From NCBI GenBank assembly GCA_017311185.1, contig JAESUZ010005468.1, positions 62,001 through 126,000 of the forward strand: a DNA stretch of 64,000 nucleotides. The letters are read 5' to 3'. Position 1 is the stretch's first letter; the number at the start of each line of letters is the position of its first letter. The notes beneath the pieces are model-generated. The model was given only the letters and a program-made list of their open reading frames with translations. It was not told the DNA's origin and searched no databases. Shown here piece after piece: positions 1-13,020 of the stretch. This DNA comes from Proteles cristata cristata. Its lineage: Eukaryota > Chordata > Mammalia > Carnivora > Hyaenidae. The position numbers and the translations under genes are program-made.

Positions 1-60
1 GTGCGCTGCTCTTGCGCGAGTGCTCTCTCTCTCTCAAAAGTAAATAAACATTAAAAAAAT
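1..60 (+). mobile_element. SINEC_Fc-type SINE, 3' end only
   Basis: The window opens inside a SINE. The CT-rich linker is followed by AAGTAAATAAACATTAAAAAA. The head lies outside the window. Confidence 0.8.
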
Positions 61-84
61 TGGTCGTAGCAACACTTTTCATAA

Positions 85-535
85 ATACCATAAGGTGGAG
101 ACAACTCAAATTCTCATCAACTGATGAATTAAAAAGATGTGGTATTATTCAGACATAAAAAGGTATAAAAAAAAAGGAAATGTTTTGATACATGTTACAA
201 TATGAACTCTGAAAACATGTTAAGTGAAAGAAACCAGACACAAACTGCTACATATTACTTAATTTCATTTATATGAAATGACCAGAATAGATAATACCAC
301 AGACACAGAAAGTATGGAAGTGGAGCTGGCTTGAGGGGGAAATGGGAAGTGACTGATAATGGGTTTGGAGGGGTTTTATTTTTGGGGGTGGGGTGGGGGC
401 AGGGTACTAATGAAAATGTTCTGAAATTAGTGGTGACAGTTGCACAATTTGTGATATACTAAAAAAGTCATTAAATTACACACTTTTATAAGGGCAAGTT
501 TTATTGCATGTGAATTATAGTCAACAAACACTTAT
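85..535 (+). mobile_element. Old L1 3' end
   Basis: The order of phrases matches the mammalian L1M 3' region: CATCAACTGATGAAT, a degraded TATTATTCAGACATAAAAAG, then AAACCAGACACAAA, then ATGAAAATGTTCTG, then GTGAATTATAGTCAACAA. No frame survives. The rest of 536-879 shows nothing I recognise. Confidence 0.7.
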
Positions 536-879
536 GGAGAATAAAAAGTGTATCAAGGACGTTAATATTAAAAAATGGATAGCCTATAATACAAGAGCAA
601 AATATGTAATGATATTACATGACAAAGAGGGGGCAGAAATATTCTTCCTTATGTTCTGTTTTTCTGCCAAGATGTGGTTCAAACGGACAGCCTGAATAAA
701 CATTCTTCAAAGGAAACTGAATTTTCAAATTAGGCAAGGTGACAGACAGTAAGTCAGAATGTAAGCCAGAATGCAGCTTGAAAAAAGTTTAGGCCTAACC
801 CTCCGAATAATGTAAAAGAATTGAACTTTGTCACTGAATTATTATTAACTCAAAATATGTCAGTCTAAAATAACATACT

Positions 880-1073
880 GGGGTGCCTGGATGGCTGTGT
901 CAGTTAAGCATCTGACTCTTGATTTCAGCACAGGTCATGATCTCATGATCGAGCCCCACATTGGGTTTTGGGCTGTCAGCACAGTGCCTGCTTGGGATTC
1001 TCTCTCTCTGCCCCTCCTGCATAACCATGCACTCTCACTCTCTCTCAAAATAAGTACACATTAAAAATTTAGA
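880..1073 (+). mobile_element. SINEC_Fc-type SINE
   Basis: GGGGTGCCTGGATGGCTG head, GAGCCCCACATTGGG B-box region, CT-rich linker and an AAAATAAGTACACATTAAAA tail. Confidence 0.9.
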
Positions 1074-1089
1074 AATGGGTGGGCGGGGG

Positions 1090-1275
1090 GGAGTGTCTGG
1101 GTGGCTCAGTTAAGCGCCTGACTTTGGTTTGTGGGCTTGAGGTCCACGTCAGGCTCTGTGTTTGACAGCTCAGAGCCTGGAGCCTGCTTTGGATTCCGTG
1201 ACTCTATCTCTACCTCTGCCTCTCCTCTGCTGTGCTCGCTCGCTCTCTCTCAAAAATAAATGTTAAAAAATAAAA
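1090..1275 (+). mobile_element. SINEC_Fc-type SINE
   Basis: GAGTGTCTGGGTGGCTCAGT head, CAGAGCCTGGAGCCTGCTTT body and a CAAAAATAAATGTTAAAA tail. It follows the previous SINE in the same orientation after a G-rich spacer. About 1276-2022 shows nothing I recognise. Confidence 0.9.
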
Positions 1276-2034
1276 AAATAGAAATTCCAGGCCAAACGTA
1301 TTCCTTGCAAAATTTAAAACAGAATCAAACAAAATGTTTATAAAGTTAGAAAAGGAAAAAGCCAGAGAATTCACCATGAACAATTCAAACCAAATAAAAA
1401 GTAATTTCTATTTTCATACATTTCCTTCATTGCAGGTAAGAACCCTGTAGGCATAGTATAGCTTAATTACAGCAAGCAATTTGGCAAAATGCTTCATAAT
1501 ATCCATACAACATGGCATATGGGCTTGATAACATACAAGTGGAACTAACAGTTATTGAACAACCACAGCATGTGCTGATTAATGGACTGATGTTACTCTG
1601 AAGAGATTCTTGTTGAGCAGCACTTTTCAGTGCCCTTTTTTTCTGTCATTTTATCATATTTATCAACAACTTGAGGACCCAGTAAGTATGCCTACAAAAT
1701 ATGAAAATGACAATAGTAATAAATGCCTAAATCAAGACTAACAAAATGAAATATAAATGCCCAATTTAACTATAATATAAAAGCCTAATATACACACACA
1801 CATACATACACGCCAAAAAAATTCAGTACACAAAAACAGGGCTAGGGAGATTCAGGTTAACAACTTATGTATTAAAGATACTGAGTGTAATTGACACTAC
1901 TGGCTCATATTAACCATAAATAACAGAAACTAAAATAGTTAATGAAATATTTGGTTTCAAAATAATAGCATTTAGCTGAAGCAAGGTATATCCACTACAC
2001 ACTCTCTGGTCAAATATCATCTAAAATACTGAGT

Positions 2035-2153
2035 ACAGGGGAGTCTGGCTGGCGTAGTCAGTAGAGCATGCAACTCTCGAGCTCAGGGTTGTGAGTTCAA
2101 GCCCCGCATTGGGTATAAAGATTACTATAAAAAATAAAATCTTCAAATAAAAT
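2035..2153 (+). mobile_element. Short older carnivore tRNA-SINE (SINEC, non-Fc type)
   Basis: This class has the phrase TAGAGCATGCAACTC and the GTTCAAGCCCCGCATTGGG B-box region, and lacks the long CAGAGCCTGG body. It is flanked by AAAATACTGAGT (2023-2034) and AAAATGCTGAGT (2154-2165), a 12-bp TSD with one mismatch. Confidence 0.85.
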
Positions 2154-2169
2154 AAAATGCTGAGTTTCA

Positions 2170-4200
2170 CGTTTAATGACAATGAGCAGGTAGAATTCAT
2201 TAAGAGAGAAATGATCGTGGTTGAAGGATCAGAAAATTGTATTACCTTAAGAATGATTAAATACAATTGGGCTGTTTTGCTCTGCAGACGACAGGAGAGT
2301 GCTCAGAGTGAGTGGTGGGTAGAGGAGGTCATCTGGACCATGATCATAGTCTTCAAATATGTTAAGGGGCTATCCGTGTGGAAAAGGTATTATACTTGGG
2401 AAAAGCAAAATACATGGGAACAGATCAGGCTTTGATGTCATAAAGTCCTGGATACAAATCCCAACTCCAACATTTAAACTGTGTTACTTGATGAATCCTG
2501 ACTCCAACATTTACTGTGTGTTATTTGATGTTTTTAGAAAGACTACATTTCCTTACCTAGAAAATGATACCTCACAAATGGATGAAAAATGCAAAAATGT
2601 CTTTAAGCTACCTGGCATAGCCTAATACACTGTGATGTATGATGATGTTAGTTCCCTTCTCTAGACTTTTCCAATCTGTTCTAGAACAGTGCTTTTCAAA
2701 GTGAGAAACAACCCGTTAAGTAATGGGTCACAAAATCAGCTAATGGATTGTAACTAGCATCTTTTTTCTAAAGAGACAGAATAGAAAATATTAGAGTTTG
2801 CCACATGTACTAAAAGTAACTACAGTTTTGTGAAACTTTTGTTTCAATTATTCATATATCCATGGACTAGGCTATGATGTAAAATGTTTTTCTTTATCAT
2901 GAAAGTGGGTCCAAAAAAAAGAAAAAAATGTCTGTGAAAGCCACAGCTCTGGAGCACTGTTTTCTAACTGTGTTCTTCGGGAGCTCAAAAAAATTAACCA
3001 CTTAGAAATTTACTGTATTCAATATATATCAATGTATCAAACAAGTCCAGTATTAAAGAAACCTGTTTATTTTTGTTAAACCTTCTTTCCTTCACATATA
3101 TTTAACCTCAGAGCTACCATTATTTTTTCACAGAGTATCTATTAGCACTTTCAGAACTAGCATTTTCTAGCATACATTTGAGGAAAAACATTCCTCTAGA
3201 TGAAAAAAGAAGGTACAGTGGGTATAAGTTATAGAAAGTAACTTTTCAGTTTGCTAAGACTCGATTCTTTGAATCTTCCTCCCCCTGCCACTAACACACA
3301 CCCCCTTTCCCACTTACACTCCAAAAACATACTCTAAAGCACTTTAGGTATGACTTTAGGTAGAACTTATAAACCTTTCAGTTCACACAAATTTTTTCAA
3401 TAAAAGGATAAGATCAAGATATGTAGACAGGATCAAAGCGGTAAGCAGAAACCATCTAATCAAAAGAAAATTCTGGCATAGTATTTAAGATGACTTGCTT
3501 TACCTGAACAAACTCTGCTCAGCAGCAAGACTGTATTCAGCTTCTCCAAGAGGAGTCCATATGTTCTAATAATACATAATCTAAAATGGGCTCATGAGTG
3601 CAGCTAACCCTCATTATTAAGAGCATCATTATCATCAGCACTTGCAAGAGGCATGTGAGGATAGTTGGATGATTCTGGATTCTTTTAAAGTGTACACACA
3701 CCCAGAATTCCTTTGGGAGGACGTGATCTCACACTAATATGAAAAACTGTCACTACCATAATCAGTTCTAATAATATTTGGTATTACTTGGAAATAAAAT
3801 AATGGCTTGATACATTATATTCAAGAGTTTCTTCATAATTCAAACCTTTCTAATTGGGAGTTACAAATATCTGACTCTGCTCTAGCAGTTGTCTGAGCAT
3901 AAAAGGCCCTTCCCTCTCTTCCCCCTCCCTCCTCAAGTTTGCCTCAACTACTTTGAACCATTATTTTCTTCCCAATTTCTGAGCAGTCTCAGTATTTTTG
4001 CTCCTCTCACTTTTTTTTCGTTGTTGGTGCAACTCACTGTGTATCTCCTAGTTTATTTAACTGCATAAAACTTGGCTCCCACCAAGACTGTTAACTGCCT
4101 TAATGAACAGGGATCAACATGTTAAGAATCTTCAGACCTTCCCACAAGATCCTATAAGAGCTCACTGAATACCTTGTGATTTAAATAACTAGGCTTCAGA
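2170..4200. other. Intronic stretch without recognised elements
   Basis: No repeat family, RNA gene or exon could be recognised here. Short frames are chance reading frames in AT-rich intron sequence. Confidence 0.6.
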
Positions 4201-4219
4201 GGAATAGCTTTGGAGAGTT

Positions 4220-4415
4220 TTAATATATGCCAGACCCAGTGCTAAAAGTATACACGGATTAGCTCATGTAATCTTCGCTCCGCCACAGAAGTAAGAACTA
4301 TTACTTTCTCCACCAAATAGAGGAAGAAAGTGAGGCTCAGAGTAACTTGCCCAAGGTCATACAGCTAGTGTGGCAGCGCCAGGGCCTGAATCCAAGCAAA
4401 GCTCTTAACTAAGTA
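4220..4415 (+). repeat. MIR
   Basis: Carries the MIR signature: GCCAGACCCAGTGCTAAAAG, then GAGGCTCAGAGTAACTTGCC, then CAAGGTCATACAGCTAG, then CCTGAATCCAAGC. Confidence 0.8.
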
Positions 4416-4843
4416 ACTGTAAAGTGGCACCCCTGCAATATCAGAGTCCATGAAGAATTTCCACTTCACGGAGTTAAAAGTTTCAATTTCACCCGGGTGG
4501 AGACATTTTAGCTACAGATCAAAACTTTAAACAGGGATAGTTAAGACAAAGAATTTCTTACAGACATCTTTATGGGGTTGCAATAAAATGAGGGAAAACG
4601 CCTCCGATGTCCTTTCTCTTTATGTAAGTGATATTATGGTGTGGGTCAGCATTCTATCACGAAGCGGCTTGTGAGAATACAGCTTTGGTTTAGATTTTTA
4701 AATAGGGCTCCTTTTCTCTGCTCCTAGGAGGACATGGAAATTAAGGAGGGATGTGATAACTGTCACCTCCCAGCTCCGAAAAACGCCAGACCCAATTCTT
4801 GTTTAAAACAGAAGAGCCCGCCTCTTGTTCCACCCTTGACTTT

Positions 4844-5368
4844 TTCACACAAAGCAGTACCATCCGCTGCCCTCTTCACACAAAGCAAGCTTTACCCCAC
4901 TACCCAAAGGGGAGTGCTGATTCACATGGTGTCCCCGTCGCCGCCAGAAACGTACCCAGCTCCCAGCGGTCGACAACACTGACCACCGCGCTCAACCCGC
5001 TTCGGCGTGTTCCCCGCACCCGGTGATACCTTAGCTCACGGACCCCTCCCCGACACCCAAATTGCTCAGGCCACCATCCGAAAGCCGGTATTTCACACAA
5101 AGCAAGATCCCCTCCTTACAAAGCAGTTTCCCTCCTCCGACTCCTCCCACGGCCAGCAGCCCTACCCCGGCTGTGTCAAGCCACAGACCCCCAACGGGCT
5201 CCAAAACCCGGAGAGTGCACAACCCCGGGGAGAACTAGCTCCAAACCCTGTTCCTCCAGCACGCCTCGAATCGCGCCCCCCTTCCCCCCCAACTCCAACT
5301 GACCTTCCCGCAGCCAAAGCAAGAAAAGCGCGAGTGCCCGTCCGAGAGCGGACCCGGCCACACAAAGC
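4844..5368. repeat. Dispersed CACACAAAGC motif cluster
   Basis: TTCACACAAAGCA occurs exactly at 4844-4856, 4875-4887 and 5092-5104. Shorter matches lie at 5118-5125 (ACAAAGCA) and 5359-5368 (CACACAAAGC). All are in SLAIN2 intron 1 within about 500 bases of the first exon. On the sense strand of SLAIN2 the motif reads TGCTTTGTGTGAA. Confidence 0.7.
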
Positions 5369-5455
5369 GAGGCGCCTCACCAGGGGGACCCTCGGAAGAC
5401 GCTCTCCGCCCCCGGGCCCGTCCCCGCCCAGCCCCGGCCAGGCGGCCCGCGCTCA

Positions 5456-6095
<640 letters not shown>

Positions 6096-6694
6096 CCGTC
6101 CCTCCGCCCCCCGCGGCCCGGCCCCGTCGGTGACCTCAGAGCGTCGGGGGTGGACGCAGCCGCAGGCGGGCGCTGAGAGGACCGCGCGCCGAGCTCGCGG
6201 AGGGGCGGGGCCGTGGGCGAAGTCGGTGGGCGGGGCCTCGGCCGGAAGGGGCGTGTCCGCGCGTCGGTGGAGGTGGAAACTGCGGTGCTGGCTGGGGAAA
6301 GCGATTCCGGCCGCAGGCGGGGCCGGGGAGGGGAGATAAGCTGGCCGAGGCCGGAGTGGACTGAGGACTTGACTGTGGGAGGGGCTAAGATCGAAAACTG
6401 ACTCTCACTCAGCTCCGCCTATTGGTCTTGGATGAGGGGCGTGTGGTTTGCTCTCCACCCCTAAACACTGGCGTGTGGAACCAGCGCCCGAATGTGACCT
6501 GTGTCCTGGCTGGTTCTCTGGTGGGCGCTTGGCCGGGCCCCTGGAGAGATACTTTATTTTGTCTCTTTGTTCAGCAAATATTTATTCGATGCTGCTTGAA
6601 ATAGGAGATTGTCAGGGCTGGCGGGAGCCTCAGGGACCGTCGGTGACCTGTTTCTTCCTCTGAAATTGAGAAAATAGAATCCCAAATCATTGAG

Positions 6695-6790
6695 AGGTCT
6701 AAGGTCAAAATAATAACCGTAAGTTGTTGAATGCTTACTATGGGCCAGACACTGTGCTAAGCATTTTAAAGGCATCGTATCGATGTACAA
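6695..6790 (+). repeat. MIR fragment
   Basis: TGAATGCTTACTATGGGCCAGACACTGTGCTAAGCATTTTAAAGG is close to the MIR 5'/core consensus (shown at 6728-6775). Confidence 0.7.
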
Positions 6791-6950
6791 CACTTCCCGA
6801 CTTAAAGTTTATTGCACACTGGCTTGGAAGTGGAGGATATAAAACCGCTCCTCTCCCCTGTTAAATGATGCATAATCTGCTCTTTGGAGCATTTTTTTGG
6901 GAAAAACTTTTTCATAGTGTGTCTTGACTTTATATTTTTTAAAGTGCATT

Positions 6951-7130
6951 TTTTTAAAGTTTATTTTTGAGAGAGAAAGAGAGCAGGGGAGGGGCAAGAG
7001 AGAGAATCCTAAGCAGGCTGAGTTGTCAGCACAAGAGCCTGTTGAGGGACTTGAATCATGAAATGGAAGATCGTGACCTGAGCCCAAATCAAGAGTCCAG
7101 CAGTTAACCAACTGAGCCACCCAGGTGCCC
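6951..7130 (-). mobile_element. SINEC_Fc-type SINE
   Basis: Reverse orientation. A poly-T/AAAGTTTATTTTTGAGAGAG tail precedes the GA-rich linker, and the element ends in ACTGAGCCACCCAGGTGCCC. Confidence 0.9.
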
Positions 7131-7329
7131 TTAAAGAGTATATTAAAAGAATTTGGTAAGTTGACATATATGGATAAATGCTGAGAACTGTATGAATATA
7201 AAAATGTTTTAGTGGCACGCGTTTATAATATGTACTACTAACAGCAAAACAAACCAAAACCTAGTTAAATATGCTCTCTTGACCACATTCATTATTTTTC
7301 AGATGTCAGCTGTGAACTACCTGGTTTCT

Positions 7330-7740
7330 GTTTGCAGCTTTCCTCTAATTGCCTCCTCCACCCTTAGCTAATAATGATCCAGTCCTATTCCACCTGGGTG
7401 TGGACTAAAATGCCAGGGCTTACTTGAATCTTTTAGCCTCTCTGTGCTGTATTTTCCTTGCCTAGAATATTCTACCTGCCAACTCTGATCCCCTTTCTTA
7501 AAATCCATGCTCACCTATCAGGAAAACTTCCTGACAGTTCCACAAATATCTAGTTGTTCTCTAGCATTACCTGATCAATAGTTTTCGGTAGGTGTTCACA
7601 CTTTAAAATGATTTCTTCTTTTTGGTTTGTTTTTGTCTATATACCTGGTGAAAAGGAACTATTTATTTTTGTTTTTCATGTCTACTGTCAGACAGTGATT
7701 TGCTGAAATATCTGGTTTGTTGAAAGTTGAGAAGAATGTA
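7330..7740 (+). repeat. L2 fragment (diverged)
   Basis: A diffuse match to the L2 3' region, with phrases such as TGCCAGGGCTTACTTG and CTTGCCTAGAATATTCT. An A14 run follows at 7782-7797. About 7741-8200 shows nothing else I recognise. Confidence 0.45.
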
Positions 7741-8199
7741 GATTCTGACAGGTCAAGGACTAGATGGATGTTTATTCACAGTAAAAAAAAAAAAAAAGCA
7801 ATTCAAAGTTTGCTGACTACCTATAAATACGTATTTTCCTGGGTCTGTATACCTGGTCAAAGGATGTCTTTAGTAACACAATAATTGTGAACTACTATGT
7901 ATTATCTTGTATAATACATGTCTGAGTACCACTGCTATCTGAACTAGTTGCCGGAGGGTTCAACATCATGACTGCTTCACATATAGCACTTTTCACTTGC
8001 CTTTAACAGTTTGTGAAGTCGATTCCAACTAGCCAGGTTCCATCATGAGAACACTCCTAACACATTATTTCTTGAAAAGAATAGTTCATATGACCTTATG
8101 AAGTTAAACGCTAGTATTTCATAGAGGCAACACAAGGTTGGCGTGATATGGAAAAATGAATGGAGAACCAGAAGGCCCAATGGCAGATTCTAGCTATAG

Positions 8200-9130
8200 C
8201 ACAATTGAGGTGCTTGACCTTAATCTCTGATCCTTAAACAAGTCATACTCACTCTCTGTGTTCAAAATACATCTGAACACTTCCTCGCACCACCAATGGT
8301 AATACGCGGTCATCTTTGTCCAGCTTGCGGTGGTACTCTCTTAATGGGCTATACCACTCTGCTGCTTACAATCCATGATGCACACCGCAACCAGATGATC
8401 CTTTGTTTCATCAGATCCGGTCAACATACTTAAAATACTAAGTCCTTTGTGAGTGTCTGGGTGGCTCAGTCAGTTAAGCGTCCGATTTCAGCTCAGGTCA
8501 TGATCTCACGGTTTGTGGATTTGAGCCCCATGTCAGGCTCTGTGCTGATAGCTAGCTCAGAGCCTGGAGCCTGCTTCAGATTCTGTATCTCCTTCTCTCT
8601 CTGACCCTCCCCAGCTCATACTGTCTCTCTCTCAGAAATAAATAAAACATTAAAAAAAAATACTAAGTCCTTTTCTTAGCTGTGAGACTGGATACCTGGC
8701 AACTTGCGCAAGTATCTCCTTGATTACCAACCACTCTTCCTCTCTATCACTCCACTGTAGCCACAGTGGCCTTTTAATGTTCTTTAAATGTGCCAAGCAT
8801 TTTTCTACTGTAAGAACTTTGAACTTGCTGTACCTTCTATCTAGGATCCATTCTTCTTCCACCTTGTCACATTACTCTCTCCATTCAGGACTCAGATCAA
8901 ATATCACCACATAAATTCATTATCCTCATTATTATAACCCTCATAAAACAGCATCCCTATCATTCCCCACCTTGTCCTTTGACACATCATCTTTCTTTGT
9001 TTACTGCCTATCTGTCCCCAGTAGAAGATGAACTATGTGAAAACAGAGTTCACTACAGTATTCCTGGTGTCTAGAACCATTCCTGATGCCTATTACATGG
9101 TTGGTGTTCAATAAATGTTGAATGAAGATG
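8200..9130 (+). repeat. L2, interrupted by a SINE
   Basis: The right part ends in the classic L2 terminus: GTGTCTAGAACCATTCCTGA, then GTTGGTGTTCAATAAATG, then TTGAATGAA. A SINE with a 17-bp TSD splits the element at 8449-8656. Confidence 0.6.
8449..8656 (+). mobile_element. SINEC_Fc-type SINE with 17-bp TSD
   Basis: AAAATACTAAGTCCTTT occurs exactly at 8432-8448 and 8657-8673, flanking a full head-to-tail SINE. This marks a retrotransposition into the older L2. Confidence 0.95.
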
Positions 9131-9811
9131 GATTTAGGTCAAGTGAAGTCTCCTAATGGAATTTCAGATAAGTGTGTTTGTTATATCTCAAATCATTAAA
9201 ATGGAAATTCCTAATAATGTTGAATGTTTTTTTTTTAAAGTATATATTTCTCTTCCAAAAGAGCAACATGTCACACTATATATGTCATCCTCAAAACTAG
9301 GTCATTCCCCACCTCCTGAGTGGCAACAGCCCTTAAGAATTGCTGACGAGAGAAGGTCTCAGGTTCTCACTTAGAAGTATTAGGACAAGAATATTTCCAT
9401 TGTACCTAAATGTTGCAAGGATTCTTCTCATTCAGATTAACTGTAATACATCTTCTCAGATGACTCAGAAGTGTTAGAGCATGTTTTTTAAAAGTCCCTC
9501 TAAAGGGACTCTCTTATGAAGATATGAGAAGTAAAGCTGGTAGGTGTCTGCAGTATGCCTCACGGTTACCTCAACTAGCTTTTCAAATGTTGTCTTTTAT
9601 GATAAGCTTGCTTTGTTCCAGATGAAGGAGATTCTTCTTAGCAGGTGTGGCCCTTTCCATAACTTGCTCCTACTTGCCTGTTAGCTCCTGCCGAAACTCC
9701 TAACAAAGTGGAAAATATTACAAACCACTATAAGTATTTAGAATGAAAAACTTTCCTCAGTAGCGTAAAGGTATCCAGCAGTCCTAAAATCCTAAATCAA
9801 GATATGTAGGG

Positions 9812-9829
9812 GTGTGTGTGTGTGTGTGT
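9812..9829 (+). repeat. (TG)n microsatellite
   Basis: Nine TG dinucleotides. The surrounding 9135-10980 has no recognised element apart from the inverted repeat at 10234-10277. Confidence 0.9.
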
Positions 9830-10233
9830 ACCTGAGTACATGCCCAAAAGTAGTTTAGAAATTGTAGGGCACTTAGAGAAATATTTGCATTTATTTAAAA
9901 AAATGCTCAGAATTTTTGAAGAAGCCTTTACTATCCAATACCTCCATTTTATCCTCACACACACCCGTTTGGCTAGTCATTCCCTCTGTGTCCTCTCTCA
10001 CCTACTCTTCACTAGCATCTTTCTGCCACATGTAACTTCTCTGGTCTCTTCTTCACTATCTTGGTGCATGCAAATTTAAGAAAGAATCTCAGGAACCTCA
10101 AATGCTGACTGTATAAGAGATTCTGAATTAAAATCCCAGGGGCAAAAAGAACAGAGCCTCCCCCCACCCAAAGAAAAAGAACAGAGGCCCAAGATTTGAA
10201 CCTAGAATTTTCTAGTCAGCACTGATCAGATCT

Positions 10234-10277
10234 TACCATTATGGGATGCCTCAAAATTGGCCATAATGGTAGGCATC
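10234..10277. repeat. Interlocked inverted repeats (A-B-A'-B' order)
   Basis: TACCATTATGG (10234-10244) and GATGCCT (10245-10251) are followed by a 9-base spacer. Their reverse complements come next in the same order: CCATAATGGTA (10261-10271), then AGGCATC (10271-10277), sharing one base. The topology is that of an H-type pseudoknot, not a plain hairpin. Confidence 0.85.
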
Positions 10278-10984
10278 ACTTCCTTCGAAAGGTCCTCTGG
10301 TCAGAGGGTGGCCCTCTATCACGCAGTTGGAGGCATCTATTATATTGATGTAGGGGTGGGGACGATCAAGGCAGATGTGAACATGTTCTTACACTCTCAA
10401 GAGGCTGCTATCTTAGCCCCAAATGAAACAATAACTTATCTCTCACCCTTTTTTATGGTAGCAAGTGAGGAATTAAGATTGTTAAATAACATTTATTATT
10501 ATGTCTTCTCTAAGTAGTATATCTGCAGGACAGGACAGTTAGGAAAGTGGGATTGGAACTACTAAATGTCTGTGATCTAGAAAACCTACCATTCAAGGAT
10601 AGGAGAAAACTGATTGAGAATCATCCAAATCTCCAAGCCCATAATATAATCTGATCTAGGATCTAAAATAGATTATTCTGAGTACTGACTTATTGCTATA
10701 GAGATAGTAGACTATGAATAGAGGTTTGTCTTAGGCTAAAGTAAATTAAGCTGTCATTGAGATATCTAGGAAATTGTAGAGAATTCCATTCCTGAGCCTT
10801 TGTGATATTCCTGGAATATTATATAGACTTAAAGACATCATCAACCATTCAATTTGTCCAAGTATGTCTAGAAGGTTACTTTCTTATTTATCATCAATGT
10901 TATATAAACACAGTTGTATGTACCCTGGAATATTCTGTAAATATCCAGGTCTTTCTTAATTGGCCCAACAATAGTAGTAGCTAA

Positions 10985-11200
10985 CAATCAATGACCACTT
11001 TTAAGATATGTAATAATTCACTTAAAACTCATACAATAGTCCTTTGAGCTAGCTGTTATTGGTATCCATTTTATGAATAAGGAAACTTTAGACAGAGAGG
11101 TTAAATAATTTCCCAAGGTCCATGACCAGGAAGTAGTAGAGTTGGATTTGAACTCAGGTGGTTTGACTTCACAATCCCCAATAGTCCATGACCAAATGAG
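10985..11200 (+). repeat. MIR
   Basis: Contains ATTTTATGAATAAGGAAACT, GACAGAGAGGTTAAATAATT, TCCCAAGGTCCATGACC and GGATTTGAACTCAGG, in MIR order. Confidence 0.75.
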
Positions 11201-13020
11201 TTCTCCATACTTTCTGTATAAAAGTATTAATATCTCAATCAGCTACTGGAGGGGGGTGAGATTTGGGGGCAAGAGTTATTGCCTTTATGATACCCGGATG
11301 ACTCAATCCTCTAGGTCTAAGAGCAAGCTTTCCAATTTTGAAGTCTCAGCACTTCTGGGACATAACACATTGAAACAGTCTTTTCCTTAGAGAGGGAGGC
11401 AATTCCTCTATCCCTTGCTCGAAAGCCTTGGCTGTTTACTTGGACGGTACTCCAGGGACTTGAGAAGTGGGTGCAGGAGCCCTCAAGACCCCCTAGTCAG
11501 CAGTTTGCTAGGACGAAGCTTCAGCATCTGAGCTTTTCGTTGGGAAAGCTGGCAGTCCATCATGTAGGGGCTTTATGTGGAAGACGTTAGTGGAAGTCTC
11601 CTACCCAGGGCAATATGCCTAAATCCACAAAGCATGAAGATTTAAGGGAATTTAGTGGCAAGAGTCCTAGGCCTAGAAATGAGAGAAGGAAAATTTGAAC
11701 AGGTCCTGAGACATATCAAAAGAATAAGTATAGAACCAGGGAAAAAGAGCAGAGCAAGAAGCAGTGGTCTCAACAGTGATTCTGGTTCTTGTGATTCTCC
11801 TCCGCAAATGCTAAGACTAACTGGTTTTGGGCAGTTGCGTTTCTGTGGCCTTTCTGATGCCTTTCTGAGGCCTTTGTAGCAAGTTCTGTGAGAGAACCAG
11901 TTGCATTTAAAGGGCCAGTGATGCAGTCGTCTGGCAGGATTGTGAGTTTCTAGCCTTGGGACAAATTGGTAACCAGATATGCTGGACTAGGGCCCAATCT
12001 GCAAAGCTCCCTGATGCGCAAGAGTCCACCATTGTGTCTACCTGTAAACAGATTCCATCTCCCCCAGGTTCCTGGAAACCAGATCCCCCTCATCTCACAT
12101 CTGCGCTCTAGTCAAGAGAAATGAGGGTAGGCTGTCGGGCAGGGCAGGCAAGAGATGAGTAGTAGGGCATGACACAGGTGGCGCTCCGGATATCAGCGGG
12201 GATGGTTTACTTCAGATAGAGCACCTGTACACAGTGTGGAGGCTCACAGTCCAAACAGCTGCTCTGAATGTCGGCATGCTTGTCTACTAGCATTACCGGA
12301 AGGCTTGTTTCTCTTTTCTACCAACACCATCCTCCCAAATTGCTTGTTTCTGCGGCCCGGGTCAGCGAGTCATGAGGTGTGGCCGGGTATTTAGGCAACT
12401 TTCAGTCACACGTAGCCATCAGTTAGCAGTGCTGCTTAAGCATCCTCCAAGTCTTGGGCCCCGAGTATAAGGTGACATCATTTACAGACAGCTCTGGGGA
12501 AAACTACCAAAATTTTGCTGTGCACTGGCAGCGGGGCAGATAAATCCTGGTGTTTATCAGGGTCACCCTGGCAGGGTGAGGATATGCCTGGAAGTGTGTA
12601 TTGTTTTCAAAGATGGGATTGCAGGCTGCATGGAAGGCATTGAATTTCTCCAACAGGCAGGATGAAAGAGAGACCTTTCTACTACTTCACCTCAGATGCA
12701 TTCGGAGCTACATCATCATGTTGCACAAGGTCCCCTCCAAGTGTGGGCATGGCCCATGAGAGCACAAGCAGAAAGAACAACTCCTCCTACACTTAGTCAA
12801 AGGCTAATAAAGGCCACCACCTTCATGCAGAAGCTGAACATGATAATGTAGTTGCCAGAACTTCCATATGACTGTAGCAATGGGCTTGAGTCTGGAGCCT
12901 TAGGGTAACCAAATGGGGTAACCAAATGGGGAAAGAGGAAACAGAGCAGAGGGCAGAGAAATAAAACTGACCTTGTGTTCATCTCATAACATGGTTTTGA
13001 CCTTAGAACCATGCAAATAA
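11200..13020. other. Longest stretch without recognised repeats in the interval
   Basis: No SINE, L1, LTR, MIR or L2 signature could be recognised over about 1.8 kb, which is unusual here. A 13-bp tandem duplication (GGTAACCAAATGG twice, 12904-12929) is the only repeat seen. An AATAAA-like AATAAAGG at 12808-12815 gives the left neighbour an mRNA-like look, but no gene was recognised. Confidence 0.5.

Noticed and set aside
12600..12820. mRNA-like sequence ending near an AATAAA, suggestive of a processed pseudogene
   Set aside because: No parent gene was recognised, no A-tail follows and no TSD was found. It is kept only as a question in the findings.
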